This document shows positions 1 to 9,146 of a DNA stretch of 64,000 nucleotides, piece by piece. Origin of the DNA: an uncultured Nitrosomonas sp. (lineage in GTDB: Bacteria > Pseudomonadota > Gammaproteobacteria > Burkholderiales > Nitrosomonadaceae). Where the stretch lies: positions 55,182 through 119,181 of the forward strand of contig CASDLT010000010.1 in NCBI GenBank assembly GCA_949281375.1, given 5' to 3'. The notes under the pieces are model-generated. The model made no database searches, was not told the DNA's origin, and saw only the letters and a program-made list of their open reading frames with translations. Position 1 is the first letter of the stretch. Each line of letters begins with the position of its first letter. Position numbers and translations under genes: made by a program.

Positions 1-350
1 TAATGCAGCAGTTGGCGGCTCTGGAAACCAATCACCTGGTCTGGCAAGGAGAAATCTGGAAAAATCAGCCTTTGGAATGGGAAATCCATGAACACCCGGA
101 AGGCAACCAGCATCCGGACGCGGATTCTTCCTCTCAGTGGAATACCCAGTTACGTTTGACTATGCCCCGCCTTGGAGATATCACTGCAAAAATTGTGCTG
201 AATTCGCATGGTGTCCATATCAGACTAAATGCGGCAGACGTTGAAACGGCCAGTCTACTGAAGAATAATGAATTACTTCTTGCCAAGGATATGCAATTCG
301 CCGGCTTGAATATCCAGTCACTAGAGGTTCAACAGGATGCCCCCCAGTGA
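1..350 (+). CDS. fliK: Flagellar hook-length control protein FliK, C-terminal part (truncated by window edge)
   Basis: The frame is open to the left edge, so the ATG at 3 is probably internal. The visible ~115 residues have the FliK C-terminal style: a WxG-like start, alternating beta strands (LRLTMPRLGDITAKIVL) and a late segment in which amphipathic strands compare 'left' and 'right' arrays. FliK measures hook length and switches the flagellar export gate (via FlhB) from rod/hook to filament substrates. The next gene overlaps it by 14 bases and is FlhB-like, which supports the call. Divergent family, so confidence is moderate. Confidence 0.6.
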   Translation, partial: MQQLAALETNHLVWQGEIWKNQPLEWEIHEHPEGNQHPDADSSSQWNTQLRLTMPRLGDITAKIVLNSHGVHIRLNAADVETASLLKNNELLLAKDMQFAGLNIQSLEVQQDAPQ

Positions 351-630
351 ACCGTTTCCAACGGCCGTAGCCCTGGCTTATCGTGAGGGTCAGATTGCGC
401 CTAAGGTTGTTGCAAAAGGACGGGGGCTCATCGCCGAGGAAATCATCAAACGCGCAAAGGAAGCCGGCATTTATGTCCACGAATCAAGTGAGCTGGTGTC
501 ATTGCTGATGCAAGTCGATCTGGATGACCGCATTCCGCCCCAATTGTATGTGGCAGTCGCAGAGCTTTTGGCATGGCTCTATCGTCTGGAACGGGAAGAA
601 GCGAAACCTTCAGTCATGGAAAAGCTGTAA
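337..630 (+). CDS. FlhB-like C-terminal domain protein (FlhX/YlqH type)
   Basis: 97 residues matching only the cytoplasmic C-terminal half of FlhB/YscU export-switch proteins: ALAYREGQIAPKVVAKGRG near residues 12-30, then IPPQLYVAVAELLAWLYRL near 66-84. The four-TM half of FlhB is absent. The autocleavage motif NPTH of full FlhB corresponds here to FPTA (residues 7-10), so neither the Asn nor the His is kept and self-cleavage is not expected. In other flagellates such stand-alone proteins can replace or modulate the cleaved FlhB C-terminal domain. It overlaps the fliK end by 14 bases and has an AGAGG 9 bases upstream of the ATG, consistent with translational coupling. Confidence 0.85.
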   Translation: MPPSEPFPTAVALAYREGQIAPKVVAKGRGLIAEEIIKRAKEAGIYVHESSELVSLLMQVDLDDRIPPQLYVAVAELLAWLYRLEREEAKPSVMEKL

Positions 631-665
631 CGCAATTGCGGCACATCATCGGGGAGTAATGAATA

Positions 666-1448
666 ATGCAAGATACTGATCCAAAAAACATGACCATTGA
701 GAGACTTGAACCCACCCAATTCTCGCAAGAGGGCACAGAAGAAGATTTCCGAATCCATTCTGAAATAGACATTCTGTTTATTCTACGTGGAATCATGCAG
801 GCCAATTCCCTGATCACGCTATATTCAGAGCCTGGAAAACATTTCTTTCTTACCTCCATTCTGAGCATCAATACTGACAGTAAAACGGTGATAATCGATT
901 ATGGCGCAGATGAAAAAGTAAGCCAGCAAGCCCTGAATTCCCAAAAACTGACATTCATTACCACTCAGAACAAGATTAAGATCGAATTTATCTGCACGGG
1001 AATCAAAAGTATCGAATTCGAAGGAAAAAAAGCATTTTCCGTCAATATTCCTGCGTCATTATTACGAATACAAAGGAGAGATAATTTTCGGATTACCACT
1101 CCGATTACCAGACCTCTCAAATGTATCGTTCCCGTCGTGATTCAGGAAAAATCGATGATGGCAGAAATTACTCTGCTTGACATAAGCTGCGGCGGAATAG
1201 GCGCCATCGATCAAAACCCAACCGTTCATTTTGAGCCTGGAACAGTCTATAACAATTGTCAGATTTCCTTGCCTGATATCGGAACCGTCAGTACGACCAT
1301 CAAAGTAAAAAATATCCATGCAACGAAATTGCACAGCGGCGGAACCTATCAGCGCATTGGATGTGAATTTATCGGCCTCCCCGCCAAAACGGAAGCAATG
1401 ATCCATCGATATATCATCAAACAAGAACAAACGCGGAAAATGAAGTAA
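666..1448 (+). CDS. ycgR: Flagellar brake protein YcgR (PilZ domain, c-di-GMP binding)
   Basis: 260 residues with the YcgR layout: an N-terminal YcgR/PilZN beta domain (about 30-135) followed by PilZ (about 138-250). The c-di-GMP motifs are intact: the RxxxR element is RRDNFR and the DxSxxG element is DISCGG. YcgR binds c-di-GMP and slows the motor by contacting FliG/MotA. It sits 35 bases after the FlhB-like gene, with GGGGAG upstream of the ATG, so it is probably the last gene of the flagellar run. The following 255 bases are gene-free. Confidence 0.9.
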   Translation: MQDTDPKNMTIERLEPTQFSQEGTEEDFRIHSEIDILFILRGIMQANSLITLYSEPGKHFFLTSILSINTDSKTVIIDYGADEKVSQQALNSQKLTFITTQNKIKIEFICTGIKSIEFEGKKAFSVNIPASLLRIQRRDNFRITTPITRPLKCIVPVVIQEKSMMAEITLLDISCGGIGAIDQNPTVHFEPGTVYNNCQISLPDIGTVSTTIKVKNIHATKLHSGGTYQRIGCEFIGLPAKTEAMIHRYIIKQEQTRKMK

Positions 1449-1703
1449 GGCGATCCGCATTGACTTCATTTCCAGGCGCCATCCCATCTCATTTCATAAC
1501 AGTTTACTATCATTCAGCGATCATTCAGGATAGAGCCTTTACATTCTCCAATCGATCGCATTGTTAACCAGAATAATACACATAATCACAGAAACAACGG
1601 TTGGGCTTCATCCTGCCCAAGGTTGCCGAAACTCAGAATTGGTATATTATTGGCAGCTCATTTTTGTGAAAAAGATGTGAAGTTCACTTAACGTAAGGAC
1701 GTT

Positions 1704-2969
1704 ATGCAAATCTCTTCATTATGGTATTTATTGCTTAGTTTAGGCCTCATAGTTTCTTCACCCCTGATAGCTCAACAGAAAACCAGAGTAACCATCGAAG
1801 AAGTTCAGCGTCTTGGATTACAGGCCAATGGCTTGGTGCTTGCCGCGCGTTCTCAGGTGGATATGGCCAGAGCGGGCGTGGTCGCTGCATCGGCGTATCT
1901 CAATCCGGAAGTGCTGGTGCAAGCTGGCCCTGATGACCGGCGACGCCCCATCATCGACACCGGGCCTGCAACCATGCAGCGTTCGATCACGGTAACTCAG
2001 CCGATCGAAAATCCCTTCATGCGCAGCGCCCGGATCAATGCTTCTGAAGCAGGCGTTGATGCCAGCCGGGCCAATTTTGATCAGGTTCGGGCCGATCTGG
2101 CAGCGCAACTGCGTATACGTGCCTATGAATTATTACTGCGCCAGGAGCAATTCGCAGTAGAACAGAATATCTATGATCTCGTGGAAAATGTGCGGCAGCG
2201 AATTAAAATCAACGTTGAAAGCGGTGAAATCGCTCGTTTCGAGTTGATCAGGGCCGACACTGAAGTGCAAAATGCCGCTAACCGGAAAGAAGCAGCCAGA
2301 CTAGGCGTCGAACGCGCCCGAATTGCACTTCGTCAATTCACAGCCGGGGCTATTCCCGTTGACTTTGAAATCACTGCTTCATTGAAGGATCCGGTTAATT
2401 TGCCATCGCATGAAGAACTGCGCAATCAGATTCCCAATGTCAATCCTGAAGTGATTCGTCTGCAAGCTGAGCAGGAGCGGGCCGTTCAACGCATCAGCCA
2501 GGAAAAAGCATCAATATTGCCACAGATCAATGTTCTGTACACAAACTACCAAGATGCTCAATTTACCTCAAACATTGCTGGCGTGGGCGTTAGAATACCA
2601 CTATGGTACCGTCGTCGCGGTGAAATTGATACTGCCATTTACGATTCCGCACGGATTCGTGACACGCTCGAATTCCGTCGCTATGAAGTCAGCCAGCTGT
2701 TCGAATCTGCTTGGCAGGCGTTACAAATTGCACAGCGTCGCGTCGATATGTTTGAAGGCGGACTGATCAAAGAAGCTGAAAATGCTGTTGAGGTTGCCAG
2801 AGCTGCGCACCGGTTTGGCGAACGGGGACTGATCGAGTTCCTGGATACTCAACGCATACTTCGTGGAATTCTGGGCGATTCCTTACTCGCTCGTTTTGAT
2901 CTGCAAGCGGCAGCAGCAGAGATTGACCGTTTACGTGCACACTATCCCAAGGAGTTACTTGTCGAATGA
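1704..2969 (+). CDS. TolC-family outer membrane factor of RND efflux pump (CzcC/CusC type)
   Basis: 421 residues with an N-terminal signal peptide ending near AQQ (residues 23-25), then long heptad-like helices rich in Ala, Gln, Arg and Glu typical of the OEP/TolC fold duplicated in two halves (LRIRAYELLLRQEQF; ESAWQALQIAQRRVDMFEG). It forms the outer membrane channel of the pump encoded by the next two genes. The start has AAGGA before GTT-ATG. The stop overlaps the start of the adaptor gene by 4 bases, a clear operon. Metal specificity cannot be read from this subunit. Confidence 0.9.
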   Translation: MQISSLWYLLLSLGLIVSSPLIAQQKTRVTIEEVQRLGLQANGLVLAARSQVDMARAGVVAASAYLNPEVLVQAGPDDRRRPIIDTGPATMQRSITVTQPIENPFMRSARINASEAGVDASRANFDQVRADLAAQLRIRAYELLLRQEQFAVEQNIYDLVENVRQRIKINVESGEIARFELIRADTEVQNAANRKEAARLGVERARIALRQFTAGAIPVDFEITASLKDPVNLPSHEELRNQIPNVNPEVIRLQAEQERAVQRISQEKASILPQINVLYTNYQDAQFTSNIAGVGVRIPLWYRRRGEIDTAIYDSARIRDTLEFRRYEVSQLFESAWQALQIAQRRVDMFEGGLIKEAENAVEVARAAHRFGERGLIEFLDTQRILRGILGDSLLARFDLQAAAAEIDRLRAHYPKELLVE

Positions 2970-4129
2970 AGTTCAAATTTCCGCTGATTTATTCTATTGT
3001 TCTTCTCGCATTGCTGGTGTCGGGATGTGATAAAAAAACCTCTGAAGCACAACCCCAGCCCGATCCGGCAATCTCAGAAGAAAAAGATATCAACAGCATT
3101 ATAGTTCGCCCTGAATTAGCGGCCCGATTAAAAATCGGACACCCCACCTTCATTGATTTGGCGGATAAGATACTCGTTCCCAGCCGGGTTCAGGTCGACG
3201 AAGAACGCACGGCACAGATCGGTTCTTATGTCACCGGACGTATCATCAATATGTTCGTCATACTGGGTGATTACGTAAAAGTCGGGGATCGCTTAGCACG
3301 AATTACCAGTCCTGATTTGACCCAAGCCCAGCTCGCTTATTTACGTTCGCTATCCCGTGTCATCGTGACTCAGAAAGCCTCCGAACGCGCACGCCATCTG
3401 CTTGCTGCCGATGTCATTCCTCTGGCAGAAGTTGAGCGCCGTCAGTCAGAATTGGAAATAGCCCAGGCCGAATTAAGCGCATCAACCGATCAGCTCAGAT
3501 TATTCGGCATGGGTGATCAAGAATTGAATGAACTCAAGAAACAGGGAAAGATTCTGCCATGGATGGATATCAAAGCGACGCGCGAAGGCTATGTCATTGC
3601 ACGCAATGTGATTGTAGGTCAGGTGGTTCAACCTTCGGATCCACTTTTTCAAGTTGCAGATCTTTCTCATGTCTGGGTAACGGGAGATGTACCCGAACAA
3701 ATCGCTCGTGATGTAAGGCTCGGCCAACATGTCGAAATCGATGTACCTGCTATAGACATTAATAATTTTGATGGGGTCATCATTTTTGTGTCGGACACCA
3801 TAAATCGCCAGACTCGCACGGTAATGACTCGGGTGCTGGTAGAAAATTCCGAACGAAAGCTCAAGCCGGACATGCTAGCCAACATGCATATCACTGACCC
3901 TCAGCACAAAAGTCTCGTGGTGCCTGAAGGCGCCGTAGTTCGTGAATTAAATCAGGATTATGTATTTGTAAAAGTCAAACCAGGCTTTTTCCAGCGAGTA
4001 CCAGTTAAGCTTGGGCCCGAGGTTGCCAATTTCCGGCCGGTCATCAGCGGATTGAGTATTGATCAGAAAATTGTGATGGAAGGTGCATTTCATTTAGACA
4101 GTGAGCGCAAGCTCGCCGAATTGGAGTAA
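2966..4129 (+). CDS. RND efflux periplasmic adaptor (membrane fusion protein), lipoprotein
   Basis: 387 residues. The N-terminus is a lipoprotein signal with lipobox near LLVSGC (Cys about residue 21). It continues with the CzcB/CusB order: barrel-sandwich half, helical hairpin (about 125-185, LRSLSRVIVTQKASERARHLL), second barrel half (DIKATREGYVIARNVIVGQ), beta-barrel and membrane-proximal domain. It links the inner membrane pump to the TolC-type channel. No His/Met-rich metal-binding tail is present. It overlaps the upstream gene by 4 bases and lies 6 bases from the pump gene. Confidence 0.9.
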   Translation: MKFKFPLIYSIVLLALLVSGCDKKTSEAQPQPDPAISEEKDINSIIVRPELAARLKIGHPTFIDLADKILVPSRVQVDEERTAQIGSYVTGRIINMFVILGDYVKVGDRLARITSPDLTQAQLAYLRSLSRVIVTQKASERARHLLAADVIPLAEVERRQSELEIAQAELSASTDQLRLFGMGDQELNELKKQGKILPWMDIKATREGYVIARNVIVGQVVQPSDPLFQVADLSHVWVTGDVPEQIARDVRLGQHVEIDVPAIDINNFDGVIIFVSDTINRQTRTVMTRVLVENSERKLKPDMLANMHITDPQHKSLVVPEGAVVRELNQDYVFVKVKPGFFQRVPVKLGPEVANFRPVISGLSIDQKIVMEGAFHLDSERKLAELE

Positions 4130-4135
4130 TTAGCG

Positions 4136-7100
4136 ATGCGTCTAATAGTAAGCGCCATGCTCAGACAACGCTTGTTGGTTTTAGTGATTGGACTTGCGCT
4201 CTGTATAGCCGGGGGATTCGCTGCAAAAAATCTTTCTGTGGACGCCTTTCCTGATGTCACCAATATTCAGGTACAGGTCGCAACCGTTGCCATTGGCCGT
4301 AGTCCAGAAGAAATGGAACGATTGGTCACAGTCCCGGTAGAAATCGCAATGACTGGCCTTCCAGGACTGGTCGAAATGCGTTCCATGAACAAGAGTGGAT
4401 TATCTCTTATTACATTGGTCTTTACAGACAAAACCGATGTATTTTTTGCGCGCCAACTGGTCATGGAACGCATCATTGACGTAACACCGCGATTGATACC
4501 CGGCATCACGCCCGTGCTCGGTCCCGTTTCTACGGGCTTGGGCGAGGTTTATCAATACACGATTGAACATCCTGATGATGGAAAACGCGAACTAACCATA
4601 GAAGAACTGATGGAACGCCGCACCATACAGGATTGGGTGGTGCGACCATTGTTGCGTTCAATTCGTGGCGTAGCTGAAATTAATTCGATTGGTGGACATG
4701 TCAAAGAATACCAGGTGTATGCCGACCCCAACAAGTTACGCCATTATGATTTAACGCTAATTGAAGTAGATCGGGCATTAGCCAGTAATAACGCCAACGC
4801 CAGCGGTAATATCCTAGCGTTGCATTACGAGCAGTACCTGATCCGCGGCGTGGGCCTGATCTCTTCCCTCGAAGACATACGCAATATCGTCCTTAAAGAA
4901 ATGGATGGCGTGCCTGTTTACGTACGAGACGTTGCTGAAGTTAAATTTGGCGGTGAAGTTCGTCAGGGCGCAAGCATAAAAAATGGCTATACAGAATCCG
5001 TGACTGGAATCGTAATGATGTTGCGCGGCGGTAATGCAAAAGAAATTGTTGGTCGAGTAAAAGAAAAGGTTGCTGAAATCAACGAAAAAGGAATGCTACC
5101 AAATGGCTTACAGATCGTTCCCTTTTATGATCGAACTGATCTGGTGGATGGTGCCTTATCGACTGTTCAAAGCACGTTAATTGAATCATTGATTCTCGTG
5201 ATTATCGTGCTGTCGGTTTTTCTCGGCACGGTGCGGACCAGCATTGTCGTATGCTTCACATTGATCATTACGCCCCTTGTTACCTTCATGGTAATGAACC
5301 ATTACGGTATGCCCGCCAATTTGATGTCACTCGGAGGATTAACCATTGCTCTGGGTATGATGGTGGATCCTACGGTTGTGGTGGTTGAAAATATTTATCA
5401 ACGATTGGGTGAAGCAAAAGGTACTGGAAAATCGAAATTTGACGTGATCGTTAGCGCCGTTTCTGAAGTCGGCACGCCTGTCATATTTGGCGTATTTGTT
5501 ACGATACTGGTGTTTATACCGCTAATGACCCTCGAGGGAATGGAGGGAAAAACATTTAGCCCTCTCGCTATGACAATTGCGATTTCACTATTGGTTGCGC
5601 TGTTCGTATCAGTATTGTTATCCCCAGTATTGAGCGATTACTTATTAGAGGGTGGTAGTGAGCAAGACACGCGGATTGTGGCGGCGTTTAAAAAAGGCTA
5701 TTTGCGTATTTTTGATTGGGCTCTCCGCAACCAAAAAATGACGATGATTATTGCAATCAGTTCTTTAATGTTTGCGTTCGCGCTTTTCCCGTTACTCGGT
5801 AAATCCTTCATTCCAATCATGAAAGAAGGCGCCATTACTCCAGTAATTATCCGTGCGCCTTCCATTTCACTAGAAGAAGCCATCAAACTTGAGACTGAAG
5901 CAATGAAAATGATTGCAATGATTCCGGGGGTCAAGAATGTGGTATCAAAGCTTGGGCGGGGGGATACGCCTGCAGATCCGGCTTCCCAAAACGAATCTGA
6001 TCCGATCGCTGATCTCGATTTGGAAGGATCGGGACGAACCCAAGCTGAAATCGAAGAAGATATTCGCAAAGCTTTAGCTGCATTACCTGGAGTCAATATT
6101 GTAATTTCTCAGCCAATCGCACAACGGGTGGATGAAATGGTTACTGGAGTACGCTCACAAGTTGCCATTAAAATTTTTGGCGATGATTTGGAAGAATTAC
6201 GCAAACTCTCAGAACAAGTCGCACGAATTGTCAAATCTACCCGCGGTGCCAGAGATATCCGCATTGAACGACTATCAGGACAACAAGAATTGACCATCAA
6301 CATCGATCGACGCGCCATTGCACGGCATGGCCTCAATGTTTCCGATGTTAATGAATTAATTTCCACTGCCATTGGCGGTAAAGCCGTAACACAGGTCTTC
6401 GAAGGAGAACGCCGCTTCACCTTGTTACTACGATTCCCCGCGCAATTTCGTTATGACGTGGAAGCCATTAAGGAACTTCTATTACGGCCAGCAAGTATTG
6501 CGCCGGGAACACAAGCTGGGGTAGGTACGGGTGGTAGGCTAATCCCCTTAAGCGCCATCGCAGATATTCAGGTTGTCGATGGCCCAGCTATTATTTCACG
6601 GGAATTTGCCAAGCGACGTGTAGTTGTTGGTGTGAATGTGCATGAGCGCGACATGGGGGGATTCGTTGCAGAACTCCAGGCTCGTACGGCAAAAGAAATT
6701 AAATTACCACCAGGATATTATTTTTCTTGGGGTGGTCAATTTGAAAATATGGAACGAGCAATGGCCACCTTATCCGTTATTGTACCTGTAACGTTGGCAG
6801 CCATCTTCTTCCTGTTATTCATGTTGTTCAGTTCAGTCAAAATGGCCGTACTCATTTATTTAGCATTGCCTTTTGCGTCTGTTGGCGGTGTGATTGGACT
6901 TTTTGTTACTGGTCAGTACCTATCGGTGCCCGCTTCAGTAGGCTTTATTGCGGTATGGGGTACATCCATTTTAAATGGCGTCGTGCTCATCTCATTCATC
7001 CGAGAGTTGCGCGATCAGGGATTAAGTGTTGAGGAATCAGTCAGAAAAGCCTGTGCTCAGCGTTTTCGTCCCGTTATGATGACTGCGGCGACCACTGTTC

Positions 7101-7330
7101 TGGGATTAGCTCCTTTTCTAGTGGCTTCAGGTCTTGGTTCAGAGGTTCAGAAACCGCTAGCCATCGTAGTGATATTCGGATTAACCACAGCAACCATAAT
7201 GACGATGGTCATTATGCCTATGTTATATCGATGGTTTGATGATAAACCTGACCATGCTGCTGCCTCATCTGCCACGGTCAATCCATCTTCCCTCGATAAT
7301 ATAGCGCCTGAGCACGTTAAGGGTCATTGA
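4136..7330 (+). CDS. Heavy-metal-type RND efflux pump, inner membrane subunit (CzcA/CusA family)
   Basis: 1064 residues, normal for HME-RND pumps, with TM1 at 10-30, a large periplasmic loop, a TM bundle about 335-550, a second loop and a TM bundle about 865-1030. The N-terminal signature VDAFPDVTNIQVQV is typical of CzcA. The TM4 proton-relay motif reads ALGMMVDPTVVVVEN, fitting the AxGx3Dx6EN form of CusA-like pumps rather than the DFGx3DGA form of CzcA. The CusA methionine clamp is not apparent in the MKEGAITPVI segment, so the substrate (Zn/Co/Ni or Cu/Ag) is open. No metal regulator lies next to it. Confidence 0.9.
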   Translation: MRLIVSAMLRQRLLVLVIGLALCIAGGFAAKNLSVDAFPDVTNIQVQVATVAIGRSPEEMERLVTVPVEIAMTGLPGLVEMRSMNKSGLSLITLVFTDKTDVFFARQLVMERIIDVTPRLIPGITPVLGPVSTGLGEVYQYTIEHPDDGKRELTIEELMERRTIQDWVVRPLLRSIRGVAEINSIGGHVKEYQVYADPNKLRHYDLTLIEVDRALASNNANASGNILALHYEQYLIRGVGLISSLEDIRNIVLKEMDGVPVYVRDVAEVKFGGEVRQGASIKNGYTESVTGIVMMLRGGNAKEIVGRVKEKVAEINEKGMLPNGLQIVPFYDRTDLVDGALSTVQSTLIESLILVIIVLSVFLGTVRTSIVVCFTLIITPLVTFMVMNHYGMPANLMSLGGLTIALGMMVDPTVVVVENIYQRLGEAKGTGKSKFDVIVSAVSEVGTPVIFGVFVTILVFIPLMTLEGMEGKTFSPLAMTIAISLLVALFVSVLLSPVLSDYLLEGGSEQDTRIVAAFKKGYLRIFDWALRNQKMTMIIAISSLMFAFALFPLLGKSFIPIMKEGAITPVIIRAPSISLEEAIKLETEAMKMIAMIPGVKNVVSKLGRGDTPADPASQNESDPIADLDLEGSGRTQAEIEEDIRKALAALPGVNIVISQPIAQRVDEMVTGVRSQVAIKIFGDDLEELRKLSEQVARIVKSTRGARDIRIERLSGQQELTINIDRRAIARHGLNVSDVNELISTAIGGKAVTQVFEGERRFTLLLRFPAQFRYDVEAIKELLLRPASIAPGTQAGVGTGGRLIPLSAIADIQVVDGPAIISREFAKRRVVVGVNVHERDMGGFVAELQARTAKEIKLPPGYYFSWGGQFENMERAMATLSVIVPVTLAAIFFLLFMLFSSVKMAVLIYLALPFASVGGVIGLFVTGQYLSVPASVGFIAVWGTSILNGVVLISFIRELRDQGLSVEESVRKACAQRFRPVMMTAATTVLGLAPFLVASGLGSEVQKPLAIVVIFGLTTATIMTMVIMPMLYRWFDDKPDHAAASSATVNPSSLDNIAPEHVKGH

Positions 7331-7333
7331 ACC

Positions 7334-7363
7334 AAAAGGGTTGAAATTCATTTCAACCCTTTT
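7334..7363. terminator. Bidirectional hairpin terminator between pump and antiporter genes
   Basis: Perfect inverted repeat of AAAAGGGTTGAAA (7334-7346) with TTTCAACCCTTTT (7351-7363), loop TTCA, lying between two convergent genes. The A-run and T-run at the ends suit termination on both strands. Confidence 0.9.
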
Positions 7364-7409
7364 CCATATAATTGCAAGAATAATTAAGGCTATGTTCTAT
7401 TTTGCTAGC

Positions 7410-8666
7410 TTAAAAAACTCGAAAGGCAATGATTGTCACCAATGTTGGTGGTAAAGCCGCCAATAGCAACCCTACAGGATGAATCGATTGCTCTTCAAAT
7501 TTACTTTTTAAAATAGAAAAGCCGGCAGGATTGGGCGCATTCGCAATGACTGTCAGCCCTCCACCGGTTACTGCACCGGCAACCAGGGCAATTTTGAATT
7601 CCTCGCTCAATCCCTCCACCAACGAACCCAGATAGGTCAATGCCGCATTATCGGTTACCGCGGTCAACAACGTCGCCCCAAAATAGACGGTTGTATCGTC
7701 CATATCCATCAATAACGGCTGAAGCCACCACTGCTGCTGCCCGCCCAGCACCACCAGTCCGGCCAGAAAGAAAGCAACCAGGAGGGCTTCCCGCAAGATC
7801 AATGGATTTTGATACTGATGATATGCCGCCGTGAATCCGAGGAAGAAAAGAAAAATACCCATAAATGCCACAGCATGATGCGCCAATAGCACTACCAATA
7901 GCAAAAAAAGCACATGAATCAATACAATCCATCCCGGCGTTTTAGAGACTGAGGATTCGGTTTTTTGATGAACATGCATCAATTCATGCCGGAATAACCA
8001 GGTGACGGCCAACGCATTCAGCATTACCGCCAGCGCAGCCCTCCAGCCAAACGTAGTCATCATGAAAGCAATGTCCCAGTTCCATTTTCCCGCCACCATC
8101 AACACGGGTGGAGCTGCATAGGGAGTCAGCGTGCCCCCGATCGACACATTGACGAACAGCACGCCGATGGTGGCATATTTCAAACGAGTGGATACATCTT
8201 TACTAAAAACAATATCCCGCAGCATTAATGCCGCCAGCGTCATCGCAGCAGGCTCAGTTATAAATGAACCCAATAGCGGAACAAATGACAATAATAAACA
8301 ATATGTCGCAATGCCTGTATTGATAGGCAGCCGATGCGCGATTTGCTGCACCAATGCCGCCGCAAGATCCAAAATGGGCCGAGTTCCAGCCATGACCATA
8401 ATCACGAACACAAACATAGGTTCGGTAAAATCCCGTGATTCGAGATAACCGATTGCCTCATGCTTACCACCTGCCATGAAAATAATCATAATCAATACCA
8501 TGGCCCAGAATCCGAATACTACTTCTACTTCACCCAGTAAATGCCAGACACCGGCATGTTGCGGTTGACTATGTGCCAGGTGCTCAAAAAATTTGGTTGA
8601 GAAAGTGTGAATTACCGCGATTGCAAACAACATCGCAGCGATTAGTTGGATAAATGTTGGATTCAT
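7410..8666 (-). CDS. Putative Na+/H+ antiporter (PF07399-like)
   Basis: 418 residues, very hydrophobic, about 11-12 TM helices. It resembles the family of putative Na+/H+ antiporters related to the ion-transporter superfamily (segments SFITEPAAMTLAALMLRDI, GGTLTPYAAPPVLMVA and TDNAALTYLGSLVEGL, with polar/charged residues inside membrane helices; TVIANAPNPAG near the C-terminus). Likely sodium or proton exchange at the inner membrane. It is a single gene, convergent with the RND operon. No Shine-Dalgarno is obvious before the ATG at 8666, so an internal Met (residue 12) is possible. Confidence 0.75.
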   Translation of the reverse strand: MNPTFIQLIAAMLFAIAVIHTFSTKFFEHLAHSQPQHAGVWHLLGEVEVVFGFWAMVLIMIIFMAGGKHEAIGYLESRDFTEPMFVFVIMVMAGTRPILDLAAALVQQIAHRLPINTGIATYCLLLSFVPLLGSFITEPAAMTLAALMLRDIVFSKDVSTRLKYATIGVLFVNVSIGGTLTPYAAPPVLMVAGKWNWDIAFMMTTFGWRAALAVMLNALAVTWLFRHELMHVHQKTESSVSKTPGWIVLIHVLFLLLVVLLAHHAVAFMGIFLFFLGFTAAYHQYQNPLILREALLVAFFLAGLVVLGGQQQWWLQPLLMDMDDTTVYFGATLLTAVTDNAALTYLGSLVEGLSEEFKIALVAGAVTGGGLTVIANAPNPAGFSILKSKFEEQSIHPVGLLLAALPPTLVTIIAFRVF

Positions 8667-9146
8667 GAGGGTTTTTAGTTTTTTGATAACAAAATTATGA
8701 CACCCAACAATAATAGCATTATCGAGGTGCGTTTCATGCGTTAAGTTCCTCTCAATGCTCTATACCAGTGCGATAAAAATTCCCCGTCTCGAAGCCACCG
8801 CCTGAATGTAAACCTGCAAATTATAACCTTGAGAAATAGCATGCCATCAAATTCTCCATTTCTTTTCGAAAACTTGCTCATCAATGGAGAAGAATGGCTA
8901 AAAATTCCTCATCATGTGAGATAATTCTCACATAAACATAAGAAAAACTCTTAGCATTGTAAAATCTTAGTCAGGCCAATCGAAGTTGTGCTCGCATTTG
9001 CAATTCCAGCAGCGAGCATCAAAGATTAACCCCAATGCTGTGCGATCGATCTCGTACACAGTAGCTTTCAAGATTTCCTCATAAAATCAAGAATAATTGG
9101 CGGAAGATCCTTCGGTTCAAAAATAAGATTCAGCAATAACCGTTAC
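8667..9146. other. Gene-free divergent intergenic region
   Basis: 480 bases between divergent genes with no convincing reading frame. It carries a perfect 18-base dyad at 8915-8932 (listed separately). It should hold the promoters of both the antiporter and the diguanylate cyclase, but I cannot place -35/-10 boxes with confidence. Confidence 0.5.
8915..8932. promoter_or_regulatory. Perfect palindrome, candidate operator
   Basis: TGTGAGATAATTCTCACA: arms TGTGAGA and TCTCACA around TAAT, with no mismatch. It lies about 215 bases upstream of the diguanylate cyclase and 250 bases upstream of the antiporter. The size and AT core suit a dimeric regulator. It has no U-tract, so it is unlikely to be a terminator. 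The cognate regulator is unknown. Confidence 0.35.
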
